In this document: positions 1-5,964 of the stretch, one piece after another | Layout of the letters: the number at the start of each line of letters is the position of its first letter | How positions within the stretch are numbered: position 1 is the stretch's first letter | Assembly (NCBI GenBank): GCA_023388205.1 | Contig: JAEWGS010000071.1 | Span: forward strand, 1-8,817 | Reading direction: 5' to 3' | DNA length: 8,817 bases | Origin: Bacillota bacterium | Lineage (GTDB): Bacteria > Bacillota > Clostridia > Saccharofermentanales > Fastidiosipilaceae | Position numbers and translations under genes: made by a program | Notes under the pieces: generated by a model | Database searches by the model: none | Told to the model about the DNA's origin: nothing | What the model saw: the letters and a program-made list of their open reading frames with translations, nothing else

Positions 1-743
1 GGCTTGTCCACCTCGAGGCTCACGCTGCGGCCCACCATCATCTCAGAGAGCTTTTTCGCATCCACCTGAGCGGTCTCTACCGTACCGATATATTTGCCTT
101 TGCGAAGAACGCTGCACCTATCCGCCACTGCCTGAATTTCTTTGAGTTTATGGGTAATAAACACGATCGACTTTCCTTCGGCAACCAATCTGCGCATAAT
201 GCCCATGAGCTCATCAATTTCCTGGGGCGTCAACACGGCCGTCGGCTCATCGAAGATCAGAATATCCGCATTGCGATAGAGCATCTTCAAAATTTCGACG
301 CGCTGTTGTTGGCCAACCGTAATATCACTGATCCGAGAATCTGGATCAATGCTGAGATTGTATTTTTCACTCAGCTCAATCACGCGCCGCTTCGCTTCAT
401 CCATCTTGAGGAAGGCCCCTTTAGTTGGCTCCAAGCCGAGGATAATGCTTTCAAGCACTGTAAAGTTATGAACCAACTTAAAGTGCTGATGCACCATACC
501 AATTCGAAGGTCATTCGCGTCGTTTGGATTTTTGATCTTCACCTTCTGCCCATTGATACGAATCTCGCCCTCTTCCGCCTCATAAAGGCCAAAGAGCACG
601 CTCATCAGAGTCGATTTACCCGCTCCGTTTTCACCGAGCAAGGCGTGAATCTCTCCTTTGCGCACAACAAAGTCCACATGATCAATGGCTGTGAAAGATC
701 CAAAACGCTTCGTGATGCCCAGCATCTCAATCACGTTTTCCAT
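1..743 (-). CDS. Nucleoside-type (BMP-family) ABC transporter ATP-binding protein, N-terminal part, cut by window edge
   Basis: This is the ATPase that would power an importer for nucleosides or similar solutes; it acts on the cytoplasmic face with two permeases and a lipoprotein. The first 247 residues are visible and the frame stays open at base 1. Seen directly: Walker A (GENGAGKST, residues 37-45), Q-loop within VHQHFKLV (84-91), ABC signature as the variant VGQQQR (143-148), Walker B ILIFDEP (161-167) and H-loop His198. The VHQHF Q-loop and the QQQRVEILK signature are typical of the NupO/YufO family, whose members carry two fused ATPase domains of about 500 residues, so a second domain is expected beyond the edge. 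The ATG at 743 follows GGGAGG (750-755) by six bases. The upstream neighbour is cytidine deaminase, which fits nucleoside uptake. Sugar import (RbsA/MglA type) is the main alternative. The ATPase call is near certain; the substrate is inferred. Confidence 0.9.
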   Translation of the reverse strand, partial: MENVIEMLGITKRFGSFTAIDHVDFVVRKGEIHALLGENGAGKSTLMSVLFGLYEAEEGEIRINGQKVKIKNPNDANDLRIGMVHQHFKLVHNFTVLESIILGLEPTKGAFLKMDEAKRRVIELSEKYNLSIDPDSRISDITVGQQQRVEILKMLYRNADILIFDEPTAVLTPQEIDELMGIMRRLVAEGKSIVFITHKLKEIQAVADRCSVLRKGKYIGTVETAQVDAKKLSEMMVGRSVSLEVDK

Positions 744-833
744 GGTCTTCCTCCCGTTTTCTCCCACCTTCATCACAGCAAAAATCTCGCGAACTTCAGC
801 GACAAAGGTTTTAATTTTCTATACTACAACTAC

Positions 834-868
834 AAAAAAAGGCGTCGCCCCAAAAGAGACGTCACCCC
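834..868 (-). terminator. Rho-independent terminator after cdd
   Basis: On the minus strand, an imperfect stem (841-868) of about 11 pairs with one bulge and one A-A mismatch closes a TTTT loop. It is followed at once by seven T residues (840-834). The stem starts right behind the cdd stop codon. It would separate cdd from the ABC ATPase or attenuate read-through between them. Confidence 0.75.
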
Positions 869-1398
869 TATCTGTTTCCATGCTGATGACACGTGCAATC
901 TTGCGCGTGCGTTTCATCTTTTAATTTCGCTTCCAAAGACTCTGGTCCGAATCCCAAAGGAAGAATATCTTTCAGATAATACAGCTGATAATCCTCTAAG
1001 CCTCTCGCCAAGCACACAATAAAGCGCTCTGGATCGCCAAACTCTCTCATGACCTGGCGGCACACGCCACACGGCGCACAAAGCTCATACAGACCCAGAG
1101 ATTCGCCCTCGGGCGCGCCGACAATAGCAATCGCCTTAAACTTGCGATGGCCCGAAGCAATTGCCGAAAAAAAAGCGGTTCTCTCGGCACAATTCGTCGG
1201 CGTATAAGAGCAAGATTCAATATTACAACCGACAAACAGTTCTCCACTTTGGGTCAAAAGACCAGCGCCCACCGCAAAGTGCGAATAAGGCACATAGGCA
1301 CGTTCACGTCCAGTTATCGCCCCTTGAATCAAGGTGTGCAGCTCCTCTTGAGATAGTTCATTTTGAATATCTTCTAATAAAAGCGGCTTCAAACCCAT
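868..1398 (-). CDS. cdd: Cytidine deaminase with extended N- and C-termini
   Basis: This zinc enzyme hydrolytically deaminates cytidine and deoxycytidine to uridine and deoxyuridine in pyrimidine salvage in the cytoplasm. Seen directly: YVPYSHFAVGAGL (35-47), the substrate-binding N59-x-E61, the catalytic NCAERTA (Cys70 zinc ligand, Glu72 proton shuttle) and PCGVCRQ (Cys110 and Cys113 zinc ligands). Three cysteine ligands place it in the homotetrameric class, as in Bacillus subtilis. At 176 residues it exceeds the usual 130-136. There are about 15 extra N-terminal residues and a C-terminal tail of about 20 with His164, Cys168, Cys170, His171 and His173, a possible extra metal site. The ATG at 1398 is chosen because AGAAGGAG (1409-1416) lies ten bases upstream and no other in-frame start has such a site. 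It probably has its own promoter (1430-1457) and terminator. The next gene encodes a nucleoside-type transporter ATPase, consistent with a salvage locus. Confidence 0.95.
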   Translation of the reverse strand: MGLKPLLLEDIQNELSQEELHTLIQGAITGRERAYVPYSHFAVGAGLLTQSGELFVGCNIESCSYTPTNCAERTAFFSAIASGHRKFKAIAIVGAPEGESLGLYELCAPCGVCRQVMREFGDPERFIVCLARGLEDYQLYYLKDILPLGFGPESLEAKLKDETHAQDCTCHQHGNR

Positions 1399-1429
1399 GT
1401 TTCAACGGCTCCTTCTGACGGTTCCCTTT

Positions 1430-1457
1430 ATTGTACACGTCATGCGGCTTCTGTGAC
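1430..1457 (-). promoter_or_regulatory. Candidate sigma-A promoter for cdd
   Basis: On the minus strand there is a -35-like GTCACA (1457-1452, 4 of 6 matches), a 16-base spacer and a -10-like TACAAT (1435-1430, 5 of 6). The start would fall about 25 bases before the ATG, just upstream of the ribosome binding site. The -35 box overlaps a small inverted repeat, TGTGACACA (1452-1460), which could be an operator half but is too short to rely on. It lies directly after the pyrophosphatase terminator, so an independent promoter is expected here. Confidence 0.4.
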
Positions 1458-1503
1458 ACAAACCGCGCTCATTTTTCTTGTCGTTTTCGCCAAAAGCGAG
1501 GAA

Positions 1504-1543
1504 AACAAAAAGCGGCAGGTCTTGCATATTGCCCCTTGCCGCT
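1504..1543 (-). terminator. Rho-independent terminator downstream of ppa
   Basis: Minus-strand stem AGCGGCA/TGCCGCT (1543-1537 with 1517-1511), extended by two G-C pairs after a one-base bulge, with a loop of about 14 bases. It is followed by TTTTGTTTTC (1510-1501). It lies about 160 bases after the ppa stop codon and before the cdd promoter, so it probably ends the ppa transcript. Confidence 0.75.
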
Positions 1544-1571
1544 CATGATTTATCTTTATTGTTTTACTGAT

Positions 1572-1595
1572 CGCGCTGGACGGCGCGCTGGACGG
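1572..1595. repeat. 12-bp tandem duplication, two perfect copies
   Basis: CGCGCTGGACGG occurs twice head to tail (1572-1583 and 1584-1595). The pair is flanked by the inverted hexamers GATCGC (1569-1574) and GCGATC (1595-1600), so the block could also fold as a hairpin with a 20-base loop. It is G+C-rich compared with the surrounding intergenic sequence. Function unknown. Confidence 0.9.
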
Positions 1596-1658
1596 CGATC
1601 GATCTAAAGTATCTTCGCACAGTGCAAAAGCTTTGCATCCGTGAAAATTTTCTCGCTG

Positions 1659-1691
1659 CGGGATCTTTTTTCAGCTTTCGATCCCGTTTTT
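1659..1691 (+). terminator. Possible plus-strand terminator facing ppa
   Basis: Read on the plus strand, the 7-bp stem CGGGATC/GATCCCG (1659-1665 with 1680-1686) is followed by TTTTT (1687-1691). It would stop antisense transcription entering ppa. The 14-base loop is long and no plus-strand gene lies upstream, so it may simply be a hairpin in the ppa 3' UTR. On the minus strand no T-run follows the stem. Confidence 0.3.
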
Positions 1692-1701
1692 CACTCGGCG
1701 C

Positions 1702-2331
1702 TTATTCGTTCTCGCTTTTTTCGTCCACCGTCATGCGCATCGATTTTTCAATCAAGCGCTTCGCACGTTCGTTTTTTGAACTCAACTCCGCCGAAGGCAC
1801 TTTGCCGCAGAAATGCACAAGGTAATTCTCCATGCACGCTTCAATAATGTGCTCTGCTCTTTCGCGACCCAAAGCCTCACTCGTCGTCGTATTTTTGTGT
1901 TCCAAACTTTTGTACACCTCAAAGAAGTGCATGTACTCCGCCATCATATGAGGAGGCAGCTCACTCAAATCCGTCATGTGGTTATAATTCGGATCTTGGG
2001 TCGGCACCGCGATAATCTTATCGTCGATCTCCTCCCCATCAATCATGCGGATCACCCCGATTGGGCGACATTCAAGCATCACTAAAGGATCCAAAGCCAC
2101 CTGACAAATGACCAAAACATCTAGGGGGTCGAAGTCATCTGCAAAAGTCCTCGGTATAAAGCCATAGTTTGCTGGGTAATGGGTTGAGGTGTGCAAAATA
2201 CGATCGAGCTTCAAAATTCCTGTCTGCTTATCGAGCTCGTATTTCTTCTTACTCCCCGTCGGAATTTCAATGACGGCCATAAATTTTTCTTTGGTAATCA
2301 ATCGTGCATCTACATCATGCCAAACGTTCAT
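1702..2331 (-). CDS. ppa: Family I soluble inorganic pyrophosphatase
   Basis: It hydrolyses pyrophosphate to two phosphates in the cytoplasm and so pulls forward nucleic acid, protein and nucleotide-sugar synthesis; it needs Mg2+. Seen directly, with equivalents inferred from the E. coli enzyme: Glu22, Lys30, Arg44, Tyr56 (in THYPANYGFIP), metal-binding Asp66 and Asp71 in DDFDPLDV, and Asp98 and Asp103 in DGEEIDDKIIAVP. The signature has Phe67 where a small or polar residue is usual. At 209 residues it is longer than the common 175 or so. The extra length is mostly a C-terminal helical, charged tail after about residue 150. The ATG at 2331 follows GAGAGGAG (2338-2345) by six bases, and an MNVWHD-type N-terminus suits clostridial-type homologues. 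It lies 150 bases after the nucleotidyltransferase gene without a clear terminator between, so partial co-transcription is possible. Confidence 0.96.
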   Translation of the reverse strand: MNVWHDVDARLITKEKFMAVIEIPTGSKKKYELDKQTGILKLDRILHTSTHYPANYGFIPRTFADDFDPLDVLVICQVALDPLVMLECRPIGVIRMIDGEEIDDKIIAVPTQDPNYNHMTDLSELPPHMMAEYMHFFEVYKSLEHKNTTTSEALGRERAEHIIEACMENYLVHFCGKVPSAELSSKNERAKRLIEKSMRMTVDEKSENE

Positions 2332-2354
2332 TTCGCGCTCCTCTCACGCTTTAC

Positions 2355-2380
2355 TATCTAAGTCAATTATCTAAGTCAAT
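2355..2380. repeat. 13-bp tandem duplication in the ppa leader/promoter region
   Basis: Read on the minus strand, ATTGACTTAGATA occurs twice in perfect tandem (2380-2368 and 2367-2355). Each copy holds TTGACT, a good -35 box. From the first TTGACT a 17-base spacer leads only to TAGTAA (2356-2351), a poor -10, and its start site would sit almost on the ribosome binding site. The repeat may instead be a paired protein-binding site in the 5' leader. Confidence 0.9.
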
Positions 2381-2382
2381 AG

Positions 2383-2391
2383 AGTGTATCA
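2383..2391 (-). promoter_or_regulatory. Candidate extended -10 promoter of ppa
   Basis: On the minus strand TGATACACT (2391-2383) fits an extended -10 element: TG, one base, then TACACT, 4 of 6 to consensus. No good -35 box lies 16-18 bases upstream, which an extended -10 can tolerate. The leader would be about 45 bases long and would contain both copies of the 13-bp repeat. Tentative. Confidence 0.3.
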
Positions 2392-2481
2392 CGCCTCTTT
2401 TGAAAAAGAACTCTGTATCTCTCACTTTGCTCAAAATCGAGAAAAAATCCGCTTGTTCCGCTTTTCTTCGGGCGCTCAGCT

Positions 2482-3273
2482 TTAATGTGCCTCAAAATCT
2501 GAAGCGACATCATAGTCCTTGGCTTCCTCGGCCGAACCCAAAACAAGGCCCTCGTTGAGGTGTCGATCTAAAAGTTTCGCACCTCCCTGATCTCCTTGTA
2601 ATCGCTGAAGATCTTCTGCCAAACAGATCGGAAAAATCATGGGATTGCCACGTTCAAACGTCCTGCCGTTTGCGCCTTTTTCTTTGGGATAAAGTGGATA
2701 AACGATGTGGTCGCCCTTTTCTAAAAAGCGCTCTGCCAAACTGAGAATCGTCTCTCGTGAGATGTGGGGCTGATCGCAAACAAAAAAGGCGATTCCTTTG
2801 GGGGCTCCGGTCTCCCTTGCTCGGGCTCGGGTCTCCCTTGCTCGGGCTTCGTCCGCCAGCAGTTCCATCGGCTTTTTCGGCGTCATCTCGAGCAAAGCTT
2901 GAACGCCTCGACGTATGGTCGAAGCCTTGCCGCTATGCGCCTCAGGATTTGGGATCACCCAAAAACCCAGAGCCTCCGCCGTCTCTTTGATTGCCTGATT
3001 CTCGCTCACAACCAACACGTGCGCCCACGGCAAAGAGGATAGGGTTTCTAAAATATGACGGTAAAGCGCCCGCCCACCAACGGGAGCGATCAGCTTGTCA
3101 AAACCGGCGCGCCGCGACAAGCCGGCCGCCATCACGATCGCCGCAAGTTCTTGCGTCGCTAGCTCGCGGGGCTCTTGCTCATGGGGCTCCAGCCCTCGGA
3201 CGGCAGACTCGCGGGGCTCGGGCTCACACTGAGCACGCTCATTTTTTAAGTCTTGCTGCGCCCTATCTTTCAA
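2482..3273 (-). CDS. MobA/MocA-like nucleotidyltransferase (NTP_transf_3 type)
   Basis: The fold transfers a nucleotide from CTP or GTP onto a phosphorylated acceptor, classically molybdopterin; the true acceptor here is unknown. Seen directly: the nucleotide-binding IVMAAGLSRRAGFDKL (46-61), CDQPHI (166-171) whose Asp binds metal, GNPMIFP (209-215), GDQGGAKLL (227-235) and the terminal DYDVASDF resembling the family's DIDTPED. This pattern fits MocA, the molybdenum cofactor cytidylyltransferase, better than sugar nucleotidyltransferases, but no molybdoenzyme gene is in view. Two oddities are an N-terminal extension of about 40 residues with EPRE/EPHE repeats and a seven-residue tandem repeat, ARARETR/ARARETG (143-156), before the CDQP strand. 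The start is TTG at 3273, overlapping the GH31 stop as TTGA, with AAGGAG seven bases upstream; no in-frame ATG precedes the first motif. It is probably translated together with GH31. Family certain, substrate uncertain. Confidence 0.85.
   Translation of the reverse strand: MKDRAQQDLKNERAQCEPEPRESAVRGLEPHEQEPRELATQELAAIVMAAGLSRRAGFDKLIAPVGGRALYRHILETLSSLPWAHVLVVSENQAIKETAEALGFWVIPNPEAHSGKASTIRRGVQALLEMTPKKPMELLADEARARETRARARETGAPKGIAFFVCDQPHISRETILSLAERFLEKGDHIVYPLYPKEKGANGRTFERGNPMIFPICLAEDLQRLQGDQGGAKLLDRHLNEGLVLGSAEEAKDYDVASDFEAH
2809..2848. repeat. In-frame 21-bp-period tandem repeat inside the nucleotidyltransferase gene
   Basis: GGTCTCCCTTGCTCGGGCT occurs at 2809-2827 and again at 2830-2848, a 21-base period that preserves the reading frame. 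It encodes the doubled heptapeptide ARARETR/ARARETG. It lies in a loop between two core motifs, so it probably leaves the fold intact. Confidence 0.9.
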
Positions 3274-5822
3274 GCTTCATCTCCTTCAATCAAAACGATG
3301 TTGACCTTTTCGTATTGCTGTTTCGGATCACCCGTGTATTGATAGGTCGGTTCCCCCTCTTGCCAATAAAAACGATAGAGTCCTGCGCCTTGAACGGCCG
3401 ACTTTTGGGCAAAAGCCTCTCGATAGGCGAATCCGTCTCCCGCATCGACAAGATGGAAACGTTCCTCCTCACAGGTGAGCGACTTTTCCGTTACCGAAAC
3501 TTTCTCATCTTCTTGCGCCAAGTGAGGTGCAAAGGCCAAAAGGGTCAGCTCTTTCGGCTGATCGCACGAATTTCTTTCTTGCGCACGACAAGGCTCCTGA
3601 GGGCGGCTCCAAGAGGGAATCAGCGCACCCGCTTTGACAAAAATAGGACAGTGATCCAAATTCGCCTCACACAAAATGCTGCGGCCTCCCTCTCGGCAAT
3701 CAAAGACTTTGAAATCTTCCAAACGATACCAAAGCCCCTGCGGCAAATAGACCACGCGCTCGCGGACCGCAGGATCCAAAACCGGTGCCACCAGCATCTG
3801 AGACCCAAAGTAAAACGCATCTTGAATCTCATCGCAGCGTGCATCATCAGGGTGCATCATCGCCAGCGTCCGCCAAAGCGGCAGCCCCTCGCCTAATTCC
3901 ACCGCCGCCATTTCATCGTAGAGATAGGGCAAAAAGCGATAGCGCCAATTCAGGCATTTTCGCAAAATCTCAAGCGTTTCTTGACCAAAACACCAGGGCT
4001 CTTGGTAGGCGCTGTTAATCTCCGTATGATTGCGCATCAAAGGCATGAAGCAGCCGAGCTGCATCCAACGAATCATCAATTCCGCCGTGCACTGACCGCC
4101 AAAGCCCCCTATATCTCCGCCCAGCAAATGGATGCCACAGAGATTGAGCGTCAAAAGTTGAGCGACCTGTGCGCGCAAAGCCGCCCACAAGCTGATCGAA
4201 TCTCCCGTCCAAACACCGGCATAGGCCTGCTGCCCCGCATAACAGGCGCGGGAGAACAAAAAAGGACGTTGATTTGGCCGCGCCTGCTGCAGACCGTGAT
4301 AGGTCGCGAGGCTCATTTGGCTTCCGTAGCGATTATGCCAGTCCTTGTGCAAAGAGCCATCCGCAAAAACAGCCTCCGTGTTTTGCTCCAAAGGCGCGTT
4401 CTCGTAGGCACCTGAACGAAGCTCATCTGGCAAGTCCCCGTTGAAATTCGCCGGTTCATTCATGTCAAGCCAGATCCCAGAGACGCCACTTTTTTGAACA
4501 AAGCTTTCGACTTCTTTGGCCCACCAGTCTCTTGTCTTTTTTTGCTCAAAATCGGGATACACCGTGTGACCTGGCCAAACCCAGCCCACGTAAGGCTGCC
4601 CATCCTCAGCTTTGAGAAAATGTCCGCCTGTGAGACCTCTTTGATAGACCTCATACGCTTCATCTTGCTTAATTCCCGCGTCGATAATGGGCACCAAAGC
4701 GATCTCTTTTTCTTCGAGCTCATGCACGAGTTTTTGCCCGTCTCCAAAATGCTTCGGATGCCAAGTAAAATCTCGAAAGCCATCCATATAGTCAATATCC
4801 AAGTGCAGCACAGACAAAGGCAATTGATGCCGATCAAAGGCCGAAACGACTTGACTGACCTCCGACTGACTCGCATAGCTCCAACGCGATTGGTGAAAAC
4901 CCAACATACGTCTGGCTGGCAAGTGACGCCCTCCGAAAAAATGAGCCAAGCGCTGCTGCACCTCCGAAAGATGCCTGCCCTTTGTGACATATAGGCGAAG
5001 CGCCGAAGCCTCAGGGGTATAAATCAAAGCCTCTCGATCCGAAAAAGCGAGATCGAAATGCGCGCGGGCGCTTTGATCAAAGAAAAGCCCCAGGCAAAAG
5101 CCCTCCTGACGTGAGTGGATAAACAAAATAGGGATGCTCTTATAAAGGCTGCGACGATGCTCGAGCTGCACACTCGGATCATCGGTATTCCACAGGGTAA
5201 AGCTGTACCCCCGGCGATTCAAAGGCGCCGCCACATCCCCTAATCCATAAATTTTCGCATCTTCTGGCAAAGCGAAGCGCAGTTGCAAAATCTGCTTTTG
5301 TCTCGCTCCATCTATCTTTTTTTCGGGCTCATCTCCCTGACAGCCTTCTGGCTGTACCGTGCCACTTTGCTCTTGAAGCCAGCTGCGTTGGCGCTTAGGC
5401 TCAAGCTCCTTAAGTGCTTCTCCCAAAGGAACACTTCTCAGGCTCAATGCTAGACCCCAATTCGGCCTAGACTCAAGTTCAGGCAAAGAGCTCCAGTTTT
5501 TTCTGTCCTTTGATTCAAAAGCCGACACGGCTGTGCTTCCTGATCCCGCTTCCGAGCCCGATTTTGAGCCTGCTTCCGAATCGCTTCCCGTGCCCGATGT
5601 GTCTCCAGGGATTAAGCCCATCTCAAAACACTGTAGGCCTCGGTGCAACTTCCATCTCAAAGCACAAGTGGCTTGACCTAAATCAAGTACTGCATCTGCC
5701 CAGATTTTAGCCCCTGCATCTACTGAAGGCCCTTGTTTTGTCTCAAAATCTTTTTCCCGCCAAAAAATTGCGGATTCAAGTTGCATCGTGTCGGGCTTGC
5801 ACGCTTTCGCTGTCTCTTTCAT
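3270..5822 (-). CDS. Glycoside hydrolase family 31 alpha-glucosidase
   Basis: A retaining exo-alpha-glucosidase that releases glucose from alpha-glucosides; no signal peptide is seen, so it is probably cytoplasmic. Seen directly: an N-terminal beta domain with IYGLGD (191-196); a TIM barrel from about 295 to 640 with HLDIDYMDGFRDFTW, the nucleophile Asp453 in GIWLDMNEP, the acid/base Asp541 in VWTGDS, then GGDIGGFGG and RNHTEI; and C-terminal beta domains to 850. The length suits the family. The DMNEP form and the MDGFRDFTW segment favour alpha-glucosidase over alpha-xylosidase, but this is inference. A Ser/Gly/Glu-rich stretch (about 72-100) and a charged loop (about 150-175) interrupt the N-terminal domain, and a Cys/Arg/Gln-rich loop lies in the C-terminal part. 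The ATG at 5822 follows AAAGGAG (5830-5836) by seven bases. The last codons overlap the nucleotidyltransferase start, forming a two-gene operon. Confidence 0.93.
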   Translation of the reverse strand: MKETAKACKPDTMQLESAIFWREKDFETKQGPSVDAGAKIWADAVLDLGQATCALRWKLHRGLQCFEMGLIPGDTSGTGSDSEAGSKSGSEAGSGSTAVSAFESKDRKNWSSLPELESRPNWGLALSLRSVPLGEALKELEPKRQRSWLQEQSGTVQPEGCQGDEPEKKIDGARQKQILQLRFALPEDAKIYGLGDVAAPLNRRGYSFTLWNTDDPSVQLEHRRSLYKSIPILFIHSRQEGFCLGLFFDQSARAHFDLAFSDREALIYTPEASALRLYVTKGRHLSEVQQRLAHFFGGRHLPARRMLGFHQSRWSYASQSEVSQVVSAFDRHQLPLSVLHLDIDYMDGFRDFTWHPKHFGDGQKLVHELEEKEIALVPIIDAGIKQDEAYEVYQRGLTGGHFLKAEDGQPYVGWVWPGHTVYPDFEQKKTRDWWAKEVESFVQKSGVSGIWLDMNEPANFNGDLPDELRSGAYENAPLEQNTEAVFADGSLHKDWHNRYGSQMSLATYHGLQQARPNQRPFLFSRACYAGQQAYAGVWTGDSISLWAALRAQVAQLLTLNLCGIHLLGGDIGGFGGQCTAELMIRWMQLGCFMPLMRNHTEINSAYQEPWCFGQETLEILRKCLNWRYRFLPYLYDEMAAVELGEGLPLWRTLAMMHPDDARCDEIQDAFYFGSQMLVAPVLDPAVRERVVYLPQGLWYRLEDFKVFDCREGGRSILCEANLDHCPIFVKAGALIPSWSRPQEPCRAQERNSCDQPKELTLLAFAPHLAQEDEKVSVTEKSLTCEEERFHLVDAGDGFAYREAFAQKSAVQGAGLYRFYWQEGEPTYQYTGDPKQQYEKVNIVLIEGDEA
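3281..3286 (-). promoter_or_regulatory. Ribosome binding site supporting the TTG start of the nucleotidyltransferase
   Basis: AAGGAG lies inside the last codons of GH31, seven bases before TTG (3273-3271). An ATG overlapping the site opens a frame that stops after five codons, so it is not the start. The TTG overlaps the GH31 stop codon TGA (3272-3270), an arrangement typical of stop-restart translational coupling. Confidence 0.75.
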
Positions 5823-5869
5823 GGCTTGGCTCCTTTGTCGGCTTGCTTAAATTGACCATCTCGAGGCGT

Positions 5870-5878
5870 ACTCTACCA
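5870..5878 (-). promoter_or_regulatory. Candidate extended -10 promoter of the GH31 operon
   Basis: On the minus strand TGGTAGAGT (5878-5870) has the extended -10 TG motif and TAGAGT, 4 of 6 to consensus. It is placed to give a leader of about 40 bases. No good -35 box is seen; the preceding bases are the terminator of the upstream gene. No catabolite-repression (cre) box was recognised in the 5823-5964 gap. Confidence 0.3.
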
Positions 5879-5890
5879 CACTCTTGATAC

Positions 5891-5924
5891 AAAAAGAGAA
5901 GTGACAAGCCCCTTGTCACTTCTC
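5891..5924 (-). terminator. Strong Rho-independent terminator of the surface-protein gene
   Basis: A perfect 13-bp stem GAGAAGTGACAAG/CTTGTCACTTCTC (5924-5912 with 5908-5896) closes a 3-base loop. On the minus strand it is followed by TTTTT (5895-5891). It lies about 40 bases after the stop codon at 5965 and cleanly separates this gene from GH31. A shorter A-run on the other side means activity on the plus strand is not expected. Confidence 0.95.
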
Positions 5925-5964
5925 CCATCTTCTAAACACCCAAGACCTAGCTTTTGGGCACAAC

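Larger units (their letters stand above)
1544..1701 (-). other. Gene-free, structure-rich stretch after ppa (3' UTR or possible small RNA)
   Basis: The gap between ppa and cdd totals about 300 bases, and this part holds no credible gene. Read on the minus strand it carries, in order: a 7-bp stem CGGGATC/GATCCCG (1686-1659) with a 14-base loop; the palindrome GAAAATTTTC (1652-1643); a 6-bp stem TGCAAA/TTTGCA with a 3-base loop (1637-1623); and GATCGC/GCGATC (1600-1569) enclosing a 12-bp tandem repeat. The terminator follows. This could be the folded 3' UTR of ppa or a small RNA ending at the terminator. No known RNA family was recognised and no clear internal promoter was found. Confidence 0.4.

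Noticed and set aside
744..833. Purine riboswitch or strong promoter ahead of the nucleoside-type ATPase
   Set aside because: The free leader of about 90 bases shows no recognised riboswitch core. TATAGA near 815-820 has no partner -35 box at usable spacing.
150..1022. 290-codon open frame on the plus strand
   Set aside because: It runs antisense to the ABC ATPase and cdd, both with clear motifs. Its protein has no recognisable motif and no convincing start signal.
1471..1546. 24-codon minus-strand frame starting ATG AGC within the ppa terminator
   Set aside because: It consists largely of the terminator stem and T-run, has no ribosome binding site, and is explained by the hairpin.
2400..2481. 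Terminator after the nucleotidyltransferase
   Set aside because: A T-run is present (about 2446-2441 on the minus strand), but the preceding bases give only weak stems of three or so pairs.
2991..3896. 301-codon plus-strand open frame
   Set aside because: It lies opposite the nucleotidyltransferase and GH31 genes. Its Arg/Ala/Pro-rich translation is typical of an antisense shadow.
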